Assembly: GCA_016744115.1 (NCBI GenBank)
Contig: JADGEZ010000014.1
Span: 1 to 50,789 of the forward strand
Origin: Sulfurimonas sp.
GTDB lineage: Bacteria > Campylobacterota > Campylobacteria > Campylobacterales > Sulfurimonadaceae
Reading direction: 5' to 3'
DNA length: 50,789 nt
Shown here: piece by piece, positions 8,766 through 17,757 of the stretch
Position numbering within the stretch: position 1 is the stretch's first letter
How the letters are laid out: each line of letters begins with the position of its first letter
The notes under the pieces: model-generated
The model's input: only the letters and a program-made list of their open reading frames with translations
Told to the model about the DNA's origin: nothing
Database searches by the model: none
Translations under genes and position numbers: made by a program

Positions 8766-9743
8766 ATGAAATATTTTAGAAGTTCGATTTTAGTAACACT
8801 CATTGGATTGGTTATCGCATATTATTTAGGTGGTTTTTACGCTTTATATATTACAGCTTTACTAGCAATTTTAGAAATATCTTTGTCTTTTGATAATGCT
8901 GTAGTTAATGCTAAAATACTAGAAACAATGGAGCCAAAATGGCAACAGCGTTTTATCACTTATGGGATACCTATAGCAGTATTTGGAATGAGGTTTTTGT
9001 TTCCAATTATAATAGTTGCCGTTGCAAGTGGAATGGGTGTATTAGAAACATTTAATATCGCCGTTGAAAACCCTAGTCAATATCAAGAGACACTCCAAAG
9101 TGTTGAGAAGCTTATTTATGCATTTGGTGGTTCTTTTTTATTGATGGTATTTTTTGACTTTCTTTTTGATGAAGATAGAGAGGCTAAATGGATTAAGATA
9201 CTAGAAGAAAGTAAGACATTAGAAAAAGCCAGTTCTGTAAATAATATAGAATTGATATTATCAATATCCATAGGTATTATACTTGTTTATTTAACAAAAG
9301 ATTATGGAGTTGCATTAGCCTACTTTGGCGGAATATTACTCCATTCTCTCATAGCATCTTTGGATGATTTATTTAGCACCGATGGAGTGCGAAGTGGTAT
9401 TATGGGATTGTTGTATTTAGAAGTTTTAGATGCGTCATTTAGTTTTGATGGAGTTATTGGAGCGTTTGCATTAAGTAGTAATATCTTTATCATAATGATT
9501 GGTTTAGGAGTAGGTGCTATGTTTGTGAGAAGCTTAACTATTTATTTTGTTGAAATGAAAACATTAACGGAGTTTAGATATTTAGAACATGGAGCAAATT
9601 ACGCAATTTTAGCATTATCTTTAGTTATGTTTTATAAAATATTTGGTCACATCAATGAAATGCTTGTTGGTACTATTGGTATTACATTTATAGGACTTGC
9701 TGTATGGCATTCGATTCGAGATAATAATATTGAAAAAAATTAA
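8766..9743 (+). CDS. DUF475/TerC-like integral membrane protein
   Basis: This 325-residue protein has about eight or nine membrane helices. The TerC-superfamily acidic motif is present: AILEISLSFDNAVVNAKIL near residues 35-53, and later EVLDASFSFDGVIGAF near 218-233. The paired S.FDN/S.FDG acidic residues inside membrane helices suggest a metal-ion path. It matches the DUF475 (YceF-type) branch seen in Ter operons instead of classical TerC. The start immediately follows the terB stop. The next gene begins inside its 3' end, so coupling is likely. Role: metal transport or sensing partner of TerB/TerD. Confidence 0.88.
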   Translation: MKYFRSSILVTLIGLVIAYYLGGFYALYITALLAILEISLSFDNAVVNAKILETMEPKWQQRFITYGIPIAVFGMRFLFPIIIVAVASGMGVLETFNIAVENPSQYQETLQSVEKLIYAFGGSFLLMVFFDFLFDEDREAKWIKILEESKTLEKASSVNNIELILSISIGIILVYLTKDYGVALAYFGGILLHSLIASLDDLFSTDGVRSGIMGLLYLEVLDASFSFDGVIGAFALSSNIFIIMIGLGVGAMFVRSLTIYFVEMKTLTEFRYLEHGANYAILALSLVMFYKIFGHINEMLVGTIGITFIGLAVWHSIRDNNIEKN

Positions 9744-10857
9744 ATTAAGTACTGGTACATTAACGCTAAAGGATAGTCTTGAATTAAATTCTCTTGTGTC
9801 CTTTGGCTCAAGAAACAACAAAAAGAGGGGATTCTTTTTTATTAGTAAAGTTACTGGAAAACATTTACCCGTTAAGCCATCTAAAATCAAAGATATAAAT
9901 ATTAAGCTATCAAAGCTTATCCCTCCTTGTGAAGAATACACACTATTTATTGGTTTAGCTGAAGCTGCTTCTGGATTAGGTCAAGGTGTATTTGAAGAGT
10001 ATAATTCTCCAAAGAGTTTTTATTTACAAACAACAAGATATAAAACATCAAAAAAAAAATTGCTTGAGTTTAAAGAAGAGCATTCTCATGCACCTAGTCA
10101 TATATTGTATGAACCAATAGAAGAAGGATTAAAAGAAAAGTTAAGAAGAACAACTAGAGTAATCATTATAGATGATGAAGTTTCAACAGGAAACACAGTA
10201 AACAATTTTATTATTGAATTGAAAAAGACTTTAAGTAGTGTAACTAGTTTTTATTTGTATTCAATATTAGATTGGTCTGATAGCAAATACTCAGCATTTG
10301 AATCCAACTCCCTCTATAAAGGCTCATTTTTATTTGAAAAAAATGATTTTTCTTACGATAATAATATAAAGTCTATCACTTCAAATACCAAAGATTTAGA
10401 CAATGTTATTCCTTGCAATTTTAGTAGGTATGGGACAAATTCATTAAATTATGAGATGTCTAATTATATAAACTTAGATCACTTTATCAATAAAAAAGTT
10501 TTAGTTCTAGGTACATCGGAATTTACCTATTTGCCTTATTTACTAGCATTATACATAGAAGACAATAATATTGTTACTTATTTTCAATCCACCACTAGAA
10601 GCCCTATAAATATAGATGGAGATATTATCTCTAAACTTAATTTTAAAGATAATTATTCTGAAAGTATTGATAACTTCTTATACAATGTGATTGATAAAGA
10701 CTATGATAATATTATTATTTGTTATGAAACAAGGTTACATCCTTCAAATTTCAATTTGAAATCACAATTAGAGAAAAAATTTAATGTAAGTGAAATATTT
10801 TTTGAAGATAATATAGCGACAGGAGCAGTCTTTGAAAATAATAGTAATGGTAAATAA
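9730..10857 (+). CDS. Ter-associated phosphoribosyltransferase (TerPRT + TRSP domains)
   Basis: The product of about 375 residues carries a phosphoribosyltransferase core: FIGLAEAASGLGQGVFE, then the PRPP-binding loop VIIIDDEVSTGNTVNNF near residue 152. A C-terminal domain with KKVLVLGTSEFTYLPYLLAL and YFQSTTRSPI follows and matches the TRSP domain fused to these enzymes. In Ter systems it is predicted to attach a phosphoribosyl group to a base-like precursor. I take the TTG at 9730 as the start: it overlaps the DUF475 gene by 14 bases, whereas an upstream TTG at 9697 would give a nonconserved leader. Spacing to the next gene is a 1-base overlap (TAATG). Confidence 0.8.
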   Translation: MKKIKLSTGTLTLKDSLELNSLVSFGSRNNKKRGFFFISKVTGKHLPVKPSKIKDINIKLSKLIPPCEEYTLFIGLAEAASGLGQGVFEEYNSPKSFYLQTTRYKTSKKKLLEFKEEHSHAPSHILYEPIEEGLKEKLRRTTRVIIIDDEVSTGNTVNNFIIELKKTLSSVTSFYLYSILDWSDSKYSAFESNSLYKGSFLFEKNDFSYDNNIKSITSNTKDLDNVIPCNFSRYGTNSLNYEMSNYINLDHFINKKVLVLGTSEFTYLPYLLALYIEDNNIVTYFQSTTRSPINIDGDIISKLNFKDNYSESIDNFLYNVIDKDYDNIIICYETRLHPSNFNLKSQLEKKFNVSEIFFEDNIATGAVFENNSNGK

Positions 10858-11924
10858 TGTTTAGTGGAAGTTATTTAAAAGATGATGTAGAATTTTTACT
10901 TAAAGTGATAGATATTGATGATATTAATATCCAAAAAAAAGAATTTTTGATACAGTCTGGTAAAAAACATTATTCTGAGATGATTACTCAAGAGTATGAA
11001 CCCACCCAAGATTATTTGCTAACATTTAATAAAGTGTTTGAGATAAATAAAAATAGATTTGCAAACGATATTCTTACTTTAGCCTATAATCTAAGCAAGA
11101 AAAAGAGTTTTGTTCTCGTATCCTTAGTAAGGGCAGGTACACCTATTGGAGTTCTCCTCACTAGAGTATTAAGAGTTGTATTTTCAATGGATATCAAACA
11201 CTATTCTATATCTATAATTAGAGATAGAGAAATTGACAATGTAGCATTATCTCATATAGAAAATACTCACCCTAATCACGAGTTAGTTTTTATAGATGGT
11301 TGGACAGGAAAAGGTGTTATCAACAAAGAATTGAAATTATTTATTGATTATTATAATAAGTTAAACAATAAAGAAGTAAATAATGAGCTATATGTTGTTT
11401 CTGATATATCAGGAGTTGCAGATTACTCCGTCACAAATGACGATTATTTGATACCATCATCGGCATTAAATTCAACAATATCTGGACTAGTGAGTAGAAG
11501 CATACTTAATGATGAATATATTAAAACTAATGATTTTCATGGATGTAAGTATTATGCACAATATGAATCAAATGATTTGAGTCTGTGGTTTATTTCTGAA
11601 ATAATGAGCATCATAAAAGAAATTAATTTCACTAATAGAGATAATTTGATACGAAATAATGTTAAACTCCATAAGCTAAAGAACGATTATATTGATGGAG
11701 TTATGAGTAAATATAACATTGTTAATATAAATCATATTAAGCCAGGTATTGGAGAAAGTACTAGGGTTTTATTAAGACGGATACCCTATATAATAATATT
11801 AAAAGATATAGCGTTAAAAGATGTAAATCATATTGTACAACTTGCGAAAGAGAAAAATGTGAAAATTATAGAAGATAAGAATTTACCTTATATTGCATTG
11901 GCAATTATTAAATCAATTATTTAG
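10857..11924 (+). CDS. StiP-family protein: phosphoribosyltransferase-fold plus PELOTA-like C-terminus
   Basis: This 355-residue protein matches the family annotated as StiP (once called PRTase_1). Marks are MFSGSYLKDDVEFLLK at the start, QSGKKHYSEMITQEY near residues 44-58, LVSLVRAGTPIGVLLTRVL near 98-116, HYSISIIRDREID, and the PRPP-loop-like LVFIDGWTGKGVI near 141-153. The last 80 residues (LRRIPYIIILKDIALKDVNH, KIIEDKNLPY) resemble the PELOTA-type RNA-binding domain fused to these proteins in Ter clusters. The predicted role is a second phosphoribosyl step in making a nucleoside-like compound. The alternative family name 'cysteine protease' is not supported by a catalytic triad that I can see. 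Confidence 0.82.
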   Translation: MFSGSYLKDDVEFLLKVIDIDDINIQKKEFLIQSGKKHYSEMITQEYEPTQDYLLTFNKVFEINKNRFANDILTLAYNLSKKKSFVLVSLVRAGTPIGVLLTRVLRVVFSMDIKHYSISIIRDREIDNVALSHIENTHPNHELVFIDGWTGKGVINKELKLFIDYYNKLNNKEVNNELYVVSDISGVADYSVTNDDYLIPSSALNSTISGLVSRSILNDEYIKTNDFHGCKYYAQYESNDLSLWFISEIMSIIKEINFTNRDNLIRNNVKLHKLKNDYIDGVMSKYNIVNINHIKPGIGESTRVLLRRIPYIIILKDIALKDVNHIVQLAKEKNVKIIEDKNLPYIALAIIKSII

Positions 11925-11940
11925 ATAAAAAGGACGATAT

Positions 11941-12657
11941 ATGCCCAAAAGAATTATGTTCTTTAGTGATATTGATGACACTCTCATACAAACAAAAAGA
12001 AAAACAAATTTTCAAAAAAAAACAATTGTTGGATCATACAACAAAAATGGAGAAGAGGGCTCGTTTTTCTATGAAGGTACAAAGATATTTATTGATACAT
12101 TAATAGATTCAAATATCAACTTTATACCTACCACAGCTAGAAATCTTGGATCATATAAAAGAACAGTATTTTATAATAACCAAAAAATAAAGCATGCAAT
12201 ACTAAACTTTGGAGGCTTGATTTTATATAATAATAAGATTGATATTCAATGGGAAAAAATAATCTCTCAAAATTATAGCATTCTTAAATCCTTAGATATA
12301 GTAATATGTGAATTAGATAAGCATGTAGAAAAGCATAATTTAAATTTAGAGATTAAGATTATTGACAGTTATTATATTAGTATCTACAATAGAGAAAACT
12401 TGGATAATGTTGCAATATTGAAAAAAATAAAAGAGTGTTTAGCATCATTTATTATTGAAAATAATCAGTTTTATATTTATGAAAATGATAATTCCTTTGG
12501 TATACTGCCAAACTTTTTAAATAAAAGTCTAGCAGTTGAATATTTAATTAAAAAAAACGAGCCTATACTTACGATAGGTGCAGGTGATAATATATCTGAT
12601 CTGGCTTTTATGAAGTGTACTGATTTTAAATTATCACCAGTAAATTGTCTTATTTAA
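11941..12657 (+). CDS. HAD-superfamily phosphatase of the Ter cluster
   Basis: This 238-residue Cof-type HAD hydrolase has motif I FFSDIDDTLIQT at about residues 6-17, motif II PTTARNLGS near 65-73, and motif IV IGAGDNISDLAFM near 212-224. It should remove a phosphate from a small phosphorylated compound, here plausibly the phosphoribosylated product of the two upstream enzymes. It is the last gene of the Ter operon, 16 bases after the StiP-like gene, with the Shine-Dalgarno aaagga ahead of the ATG. The substrate is an inference from context. Confidence 0.85.
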   Translation: MPKRIMFFSDIDDTLIQTKRKTNFQKKTIVGSYNKNGEEGSFFYEGTKIFIDTLIDSNINFIPTTARNLGSYKRTVFYNNQKIKHAILNFGGLILYNNKIDIQWEKIISQNYSILKSLDIVICELDKHVEKHNLNLEIKIIDSYYISIYNRENLDNVAILKKIKECLASFIIENNQFYIYENDNSFGILPNFLNKSLAVEYLIKKNEPILTIGAGDNISDLAFMKCTDFKLSPVNCLI

Positions 12658-12713
12658 GTTATATCCAAATATAATTTAGGTTTTTAGTAAGGGAAAAGAG
12701 TCTAAGGAAGGAG

Positions 12714-12740
12714 CACACTACACAATAAAGAGTGTAGTGC
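12714..12740. terminator. Hairpin between convergent HAD and repeat-protein genes
   Basis: The stem CACTACAC/GTGTAGTG encloses aataaaga. No T-run follows on either strand, so it would be a weak or factor-assisted terminator. Confidence 0.4.
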
Positions 12741-12766
12741 TTATCGAATGAATGTATCTTTAAAAA

Positions 12767-13606
12767 TTATTTATAAAGATTATTGAGTGCGTCTGTAGTA
12801 TTTGTAGTCGCAGTATTGATTGCCGATGCAGTGTTACTACTTGCTGTGTTCGATGCTGAAGCAGCGTTCGTTGTTGCAGTATTTACAGCTGAAGCCATAT
12901 CGTTAGAAACAGTTTTCGTAGAATCATTAAGATTTGTTGAAGTACTATTTACAGATTGTTTCATATCAGCTGAAACAGTTTTTGTAGAGTCATTAGCATT
13001 TGTAGTAGCCGTATTCATCGCTGATGTTGCATTTGCAGATACATTACTTGTAGTATCTCTTAAATCATTTGAAACAGTGTTAGAAGCAATGTTAGCATCT
13101 TTTGATAATGATTTAGTAGAATCATTAACATGTCCAGATACAGTACCCACTGAAGAAGTGATGTTATTTGAAGTTGAGATTGAGCTATCTTTGAAATCTT
13201 TAGAAGCCATAGTTGAGCTGTCTTTAAAATCTCTACTCGTGTTAGAAGCTGTATCTTTAGTGTCTTCAGCTATCTCTATTGTAGAATCTCTTAGGTCTTT
13301 TGATACGCCAGAGATAGTAGTTGTAGTACTTGCAGTAGTAGAAACCTCAGAAGTTTTTACATCGTCAGAGAGTTTTACTAAAGAGTCTTTTGTGTCAGAA
13401 CTTACAGCAGCTGTAGTTCTCTCAGCAGATTTTGAAGTTTCAACTACACCTGTTACACTTGCATTTGATACATCTGAAGCATCTTTACTCATTGAAGTGA
13501 TACTATCTTTTATATTTTTAAAAAGATCGTTAAGACTAAAGTCTGATGCAGATAAACTTGTTGTTAAAGCGAGAGCTGTTATTGAACTAATTACTATATT
13601 TTTCAT
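12767..13606 (-). CDS. Secreted low-complexity Ser/Thr/Asp/Asn repeat protein
   Basis: This 279-residue protein has a signal peptide (MKNIVISSITALALTTSLSA) followed by a sequence built almost wholly of S, T, A, D, N, K and V in a degenerate 11-14 residue repeat such as SKDFKDSS, NDSTKTVSADMK and NDSTKTVSNDMA. There is no cysteine and little aromatic content. The pattern resembles LEA-like or apolipoprotein-like amphipathic repeats and should be extended or helical in the periplasm. I do not recognise a named family. The Shine-Dalgarno caggaa precedes the ATG. It faces the Ter operon convergently. Function unknown; periplasmic stress or desiccation protection is only a guess. Confidence 0.7.
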   Translation of the reverse strand: MKNIVISSITALALTTSLSASDFSLNDLFKNIKDSITSMSKDASDVSNASVTGVVETSKSAERTTAAVSSDTKDSLVKLSDDVKTSEVSTTASTTTTISGVSKDLRDSTIEIAEDTKDTASNTSRDFKDSSTMASKDFKDSSISTSNNITSSVGTVSGHVNDSTKSLSKDANIASNTVSNDLRDTTSNVSANATSAMNTATTNANDSTKTVSADMKQSVNSTSTNLNDSTKTVSNDMASAVNTATTNAASASNTASSNTASAINTATTNTTDALNNLYK

Positions 13607-13713
13607 ATTATTTCCTGTGTGTTATTAATTAAATGTTATGGAAATTATAACTGTTAATTAATTAATTATAACTTAAAATTTATACTTACATAATAACATC
13701 TTATCAAGTAATA

Positions 13714-13790
13714 TGGCTAATTCAGAATCTAGTAGACCCTGAATCAAGTTTAGGGTGAGGAAAGAGGTCAATAAGTTTGTATGAATAAGC
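13714..13790. repeat. Short internally deleted copy of the MITE-like element
   Basis: It starts ggctaattca and ends tgtatgaataagcc, matching the ends of the 42701-42969 element. Inside, the segment tctagtagaccctgaatcaa...tttagggtga parallels 42910-42938. It lies between the repeat-protein and aldehyde dehydrogenase genes. Confidence 0.65.
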
Positions 13791-13809
13791 CGTGTATCAA
13801 GGATAGATT

Positions 13810-15225
13810 TCAAGAAATAACAACAGATTTAATCTCAGTCATCTCCTCAATAGCAAATTTTGGACCCTCTCGTCCTACACCACTTAATTTTATACCACCA
13901 TAAGGCTGAATATCAAAACGCAGTGTCGGCATATCATTGATAACAATTCCACCAGCATCAAGCTCATTAATTGCTCGTTGCGTGAGCTTTAAGTCATTTG
14001 TAAATACTGAAAACTGTAAACCATAAGGGGAGTTATTCATACGAGGAAGAGCTTCATCGAAATTTTTTACCTTAATGAGTGAAACTAAGGGAGCAAACAC
14101 CTCTTCACATACGATAGCCATATCATCATGAACATTTGCCATAACACAAGGATAAAACATTCTTCCATCTCGCTTAGGTTCTAACAATGCAGTAGCACCC
14201 TCTTCTATAGCACTCTCAACCCACTTCATAGCTCTACTAGCTGCCTCATCATCTATAAGTGGACCCATAAATGTAGCATCATCATAAGGAGAACCAACTA
14301 CAAGCTTTTTAGTCTCTTGTGCTATCTTTGAAGCAAATAAATCATATACATTTTCATTTACATAAATTCTTTGAAGAGAGATACAAACCTGACCAGAATT
14401 TACAAATGCACCAAGCGCACATCTAGTAGCTGCTAAATCTAAATCAGCACTAAAGTCAATATAAGTCGCAGCATTGCCTCCAAGTTCAAGTCCTACTTTT
14501 TTAATTCCTGCAGATTTTGTGATAATCTCTCCAACAGCGACCGAGCCAGTAAAGCTTATGACCCTAGGTATATCTGAACTTACTAATGCTGATCCAACCT
14601 CTACATCACCATAAACTAAACTAAGAGCATCTTTTACTGCAAACTCACTCTCTACAAAAAGTTTTACAAATTTATAAGCCGTTAAAGGGGCTTCTGGAGT
14701 AGGTTTAAGGACAACTGTATTTCCAGCTACAAGTGCTGGAGCTAATTTATGTGCAACAAGATTAAGAGGAAAGTTAAAAGGAGTGATACAAGCAACTACT
14801 CCAACAGGAACACGAAAGAAGTATGCAAGAGTTTTTTTACCACTTGGCATTGCATCGGTGTTTATGGTTTCTCCATTCATCGTACGCATAGTTTCAGCTG
14901 ATAAGATAAGAGTTTCTATACACCGCTGAACTTCTATACGAGCAAATGCAATAGGTTTACCCACTTCATCCGTTATAGTTTGTGCTACATCTTCTTTGTT
15001 TTCACCCAATTTTTGAGCCACATCTAAAAGCCAAGAGCATCGTTGTGCTAGAGTAGATGCTTTTGCAGCTTTTGTTGCTACTAGAGCGATATAAAGAGCT
15101 TTTTTTGTGTCCTGTGCATCACAGATAGGTGCAGTGGAAACTATATCTCCACTATATGGACTTCGTCTTTGACTAAGATTTTCTTTTGTCGCTTGGAGTG
15201 AACCAAAAAATATTTTTGCGTGCAT
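13810..15225 (-). CDS. NAD(P)-dependent aldehyde dehydrogenase
   Basis: This 471-residue ALDH-superfamily enzyme oxidises an aldehyde to its carboxylic acid. The cofactor-domain marks are TPFNFPLNLVAHKLAPAL near residues 128-145 and FTGSVAVG near 215-222. The general-base glutamate is in LELGG (E237) and the nucleophilic cysteine in NSGQVC (C271). EEVFAP near residue 385 is also conserved. The overall style is closest to lactaldehyde/glycolaldehyde and non-phosphorylating GAPDH groups, but the substrate cannot be fixed from sequence. It follows yraN by 59 bases on the same strand. Confidence 0.9.
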   Translation of the reverse strand: MHAKIFFGSLQATKENLSQRRSPYSGDIVSTAPICDAQDTKKALYIALVATKAAKASTLAQRCSWLLDVAQKLGENKEDVAQTITDEVGKPIAFARIEVQRCIETLILSAETMRTMNGETINTDAMPSGKKTLAYFFRVPVGVVACITPFNFPLNLVAHKLAPALVAGNTVVLKPTPEAPLTAYKFVKLFVESEFAVKDALSLVYGDVEVGSALVSSDIPRVISFTGSVAVGEIITKSAGIKKVGLELGGNAATYIDFSADLDLAATRCALGAFVNSGQVCISLQRIYVNENVYDLFASKIAQETKKLVVGSPYDDATFMGPLIDDEAASRAMKWVESAIEEGATALLEPKRDGRMFYPCVMANVHDDMAIVCEEVFAPLVSLIKVKNFDEALPRMNNSPYGLQFSVFTNDLKLTQRAINELDAGGIVINDMPTLRFDIQPYGGIKLSGVGREGPKFAIEEMTEIKSVVIS

Positions 15226-15284
15226 AATAGATTAGCCTTTTTGTTAATTGATGAAATTATAGCATTTAAAAAAATTAAAGAGGA

Positions 15285-15614
15285 CTAAAGCGTTATGTTT
15301 TGGAGGAGATGTATCTTCTTTGGAGTGATAACTATCGCATCTATCATAAAATCAATATTTAAAGTGTTTTTTTTCATATACACATAGACAGTTTTTATGA
15401 ATTTATGGAGTTTTTGAGGTGTTATGTTTGAGATAGCCAACTCATAATCAAGTCCACTTTTTACTTCAATAAAATGAAAAATACCATCTTTTGAAGCGAT
15501 AATATCTATCTCCCCAAAACGGGAGTAAAAATTTCGCTCTATTATGTCGAAGCCATTATCGTAGAGAAATTTACAAGCTTTATCTTCTGCAATATTGCCC
15601 TTTTTTCTACTCAC
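15285..15614 (-). CDS. yraN: UPF0102/YraN-family nuclease-fold protein
   Basis: This is a 109-residue YraN protein. The start MSRKKGNIAEDKACKFLYDN, the core NFYSRFGEIDIIASKDG and FIEVKSG carry the D/E...E-x-K pattern of a Holliday-junction resolvase-like fold (E in GEIDII, E-V-K in FIEVK). Its cellular role is undefined. In Campylobacterota it commonly lies just after hom, as here with the SDR gene in between. Confidence 0.9.
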   Translation of the reverse strand: MSRKKGNIAEDKACKFLYDNGFDIIERNFYSRFGEIDIIASKDGIFHFIEVKSGLDYELAISNITPQKLHKFIKTVYVYMKKNTLNIDFMIDAIVITPKKIHLLQNITL

Positions 15615-15671
15615 TCACAAGCTCGTTATGTTTCATGTTCCAATATCATCCATTATACAAATTCCTAAAAT

Positions 15672-16403
15672 TTAATGAAGAGAATTTATTATCTTTTCTC
15701 TTAAAAACTTAGGAAGTATATTGATAGCTAATATGATGAGATAAAACCTAAGAGGAAAGGCATAAATTCTTTTGTTTTTTTCTATTGCTTTTATGATTTT
15801 TTTTACCCCTTCTTTTGTCTCCAAAATAAAAGGCATGTTAAATTCATTTTTATCAGTCATTTCACTTTTTATAAATCCAGGGAGGATAGTTATCACTTTG
15901 ATACCATGCTTGTTATACTTATATCTTAAACCCTCTGCGTAAGCATTTACGGCTCTTTTACTTGAACTATACGCTTTTGAAGTTGGCATAGAAATAAGAG
16001 ATGCTAAAGATGACATAAATACTATTTTCCCATGTTTTTGTTCTTTGAATCTTGGGAGTAGTACTTCTAAGATAGCATGATTTGCAAGTACATTTACATC
16101 ATAGAGTTTTTTAAAGTCTTTAAATGAGGTAAGTTCTTCTGAATGACCTATGGATATACCTGCATTTAATATCACCATATCAAGGGCATCAATTGAAGTA
16201 ATCTTTTTTTGCAAGTCTTCAAATTCTGTTACATCCGCTACAAGAATCTCTACACTTTTGGCATTTATATAAAGTTCATCTTGTAAGGATTTGAGTTTTT
16301 CTTCTCTTCTTGCTAAAAGAATAAGAGAGTTCTCAGGTTTAGCATATTGGCGAGAAAGCTCAGCACCTAAACCAGAACTCGCTCCCGTGATTAAAATCTT
16401 AAT
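15672..16403 (-). CDS. Short-chain dehydrogenase/reductase, probably starting at ATT
   Basis: The longest ATG-started reading frame here begins at 16214, but the frame continues upstream and encodes the missing Rossmann start: KILITGASSGLGAELSRQYA, then LILLARREEKL and ILVADVTEF. This gives a 243-residue SDR with the GASSGLG cofactor loop near residues 7-13, NAGIS near 79, and the catalytic S...YSSSK (SSLASL, then AYSSSKRA). Upstream of the ATT at 16401-16403 only ATA, TGT and GAT codons precede a stop, so no ATG, GTG or TTG start exists. The ATT overlaps the hom stop by one base (TAATT). A hydrophobic C-terminal segment near residues 210-230 suggests membrane attachment. Substrate unknown. 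Confidence 0.8.
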   Translation of the reverse strand: MKILITGASSGLGAELSRQYAKPENSLILLARREEKLKSLQDELYINAKSVEILVADVTEFEDLQKKITSIDALDMVILNAGISIGHSEELTSFKDFKKLYDVNVLANHAILEVLLPRFKEQKHGKIVFMSSLASLISMPTSKAYSSSKRAVNAYAEGLRYKYNKHGIKVITILPGFIKSEMTDKNEFNMPFILETKEGVKKIIKAIEKNKRIYAFPLRFYLIILAINILPKFLREKIINSLH

Positions 16404-17665
16404 TATACAATCCTAATCATTACAGGTTTAGAATTTACAAAGTCTAATGAGGCAAGAGAAGTCATCATATTTTGAATATCACTCTCTACTGCAATATGAG
16501 TTGAGATAAGAAGATTTGCCGATGTTTCATCAGATGGACGCTGAAGCATTGTCTCAATAGAGATATTATTTTGCTCAAATACTTTAGTAATTTTTGCTAA
16601 TACTCCTGCACGGTCTGAAACATTAATACGAAGATAGTATTTTGATTGTATATTTGCAGTTGGTTTAAGTCTTAACTTTTTCCCCTCCATTGGTTTATCA
16701 AAGCCGAGCATTGGAGTAGATTTTCCACTTCTTGCAATGTCGATGATATTTGCCACAACCGCGGAGGCAGTAGCATCACCACCAGCACCAGGACCATAGT
16801 AAAGAGTTTCTCCTACTTTGTCGCCCACTACGCTAATAGCGTTCATTACCCCATCAATCTTTGCTATCATCTCATCTTGCTTTATAAGACAAGCATGTAC
16901 ACGAAGTTCTACTTCATCAGCATCTTTTTTAGCAATTCCTAAAAGTTTTACAGCGTAGCCGAACTCTTTTGCAAAAGCAATATCATCTTGAGAAATATTT
17001 TCAATTCCCTCGATTAAAATATCCTCAGGTTTAGCATCTATACCATAAGCGATTGAAGCAAGGATAAGAAGCTTATGAGCTGCGTCAAAACCACCCACAT
17101 CAAAAGTTGGATCAGACTCTGCGTAACCTAAGTCTTGTGCCTCTTGCAAGATGTCAGCATACGCTATACCCTCATCAGTCATTTTAGTCATCATGTAATT
17201 ACAAGTACCGTTCATGATACCCATGATTGATTCTATATGATTGGCTGAAAGCCCATCACGAAGTGCGTTGATGATAGGGATACCACCAGCAACAGAAGCC
17301 TCATACTCAAATGCAATATCTTTTGCTATCTCTTGGAGTTCATAACGGTGGTATGCAAGAAGTGCCTTGTTAGCAGTCACAACAGCTTTTTTACTTTGAA
17401 GTGCTTTTTTTACAATCGCAAAAGGCTCTTCAACTCCACCCATAAGTTCCACGACAACATCAATTTCAGGATCGTTTAAAACATCATCTACATTATTGCT
17501 AAGAACAATATCTAAATCTCTCTCTTTTTTTAAGTTTTTTACAACTCCACTTTTAACAACAATATCCACACCCGCTCGAGCAGAAATCACATCCGCATTA
17601 TCTTTTAATATATTTACTACACTTGAGCCTACTGTTCCTACGCCTATTATTCCGACTTTAATCAT
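16403..17665 (-). CDS. hom: Homoserine dehydrogenase
   Basis: Hom reduces aspartate semialdehyde to homoserine on the path to threonine and methionine. The N-terminal nucleotide loop is KVGIIGVGTVGSSV, and GIMNGTCNYMMTKM and YAESDPTFDVGGFDAAHKL are family signatures. A C-terminal ACT domain (YLRINVSDRAGVLAKITKVF, near residues 340-415) implies feedback control by threonine. I place the start at the ATG at 17665, giving 420 residues, because aaagga lies 6-7 bases upstream. A TTG six codons earlier would add a nonconserved leader. It precedes the SDR gene with a one-base overlap. Confidence 0.95.
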   Translation of the reverse strand: MIKVGIIGVGTVGSSVVNILKDNADVISARAGVDIVVKSGVVKNLKKERDLDIVLSNNVDDVLNDPEIDVVVELMGGVEEPFAIVKKALQSKKAVVTANKALLAYHRYELQEIAKDIAFEYEASVAGGIPIINALRDGLSANHIESIMGIMNGTCNYMMTKMTDEGIAYADILQEAQDLGYAESDPTFDVGGFDAAHKLLILASIAYGIDAKPEDILIEGIENISQDDIAFAKEFGYAVKLLGIAKKDADEVELRVHACLIKQDEMIAKIDGVMNAISVVGDKVGETLYYGPGAGGDATASAVVANIIDIARSGKSTPMLGFDKPMEGKKLRLKPTANIQSKYYLRINVSDRAGVLAKITKVFEQNNISIETMLQRPSDETSANLLISTHIAVESDIQNMMTSLASLDFVNSKPVMIRIV

Positions 17666-17757
17666 CTCTATCCTTTTAAGCACTTATGGCTTTGTTTGAA
17701 TTATTTAATATTTTGCTTATCCACTATGAAGAATTTTCAAAAAGTAAGTCTAATGTA

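Noticed and set aside
10857-11924. Annotating the StiP-like protein as a cysteine protease
   Set aside because: The conserved blocks are phosphoribosyltransferase-like (LVFIDGWTGKG) and no Cys-His catalytic arrangement is evident.
12783-13628. Long plus-strand reading frame opposite the Ser/Thr repeat protein
   Set aside because: It is the mirror of a low-complexity coding sequence; the minus-strand frame has a signal peptide and a Shine-Dalgarno, the plus-strand one has neither.
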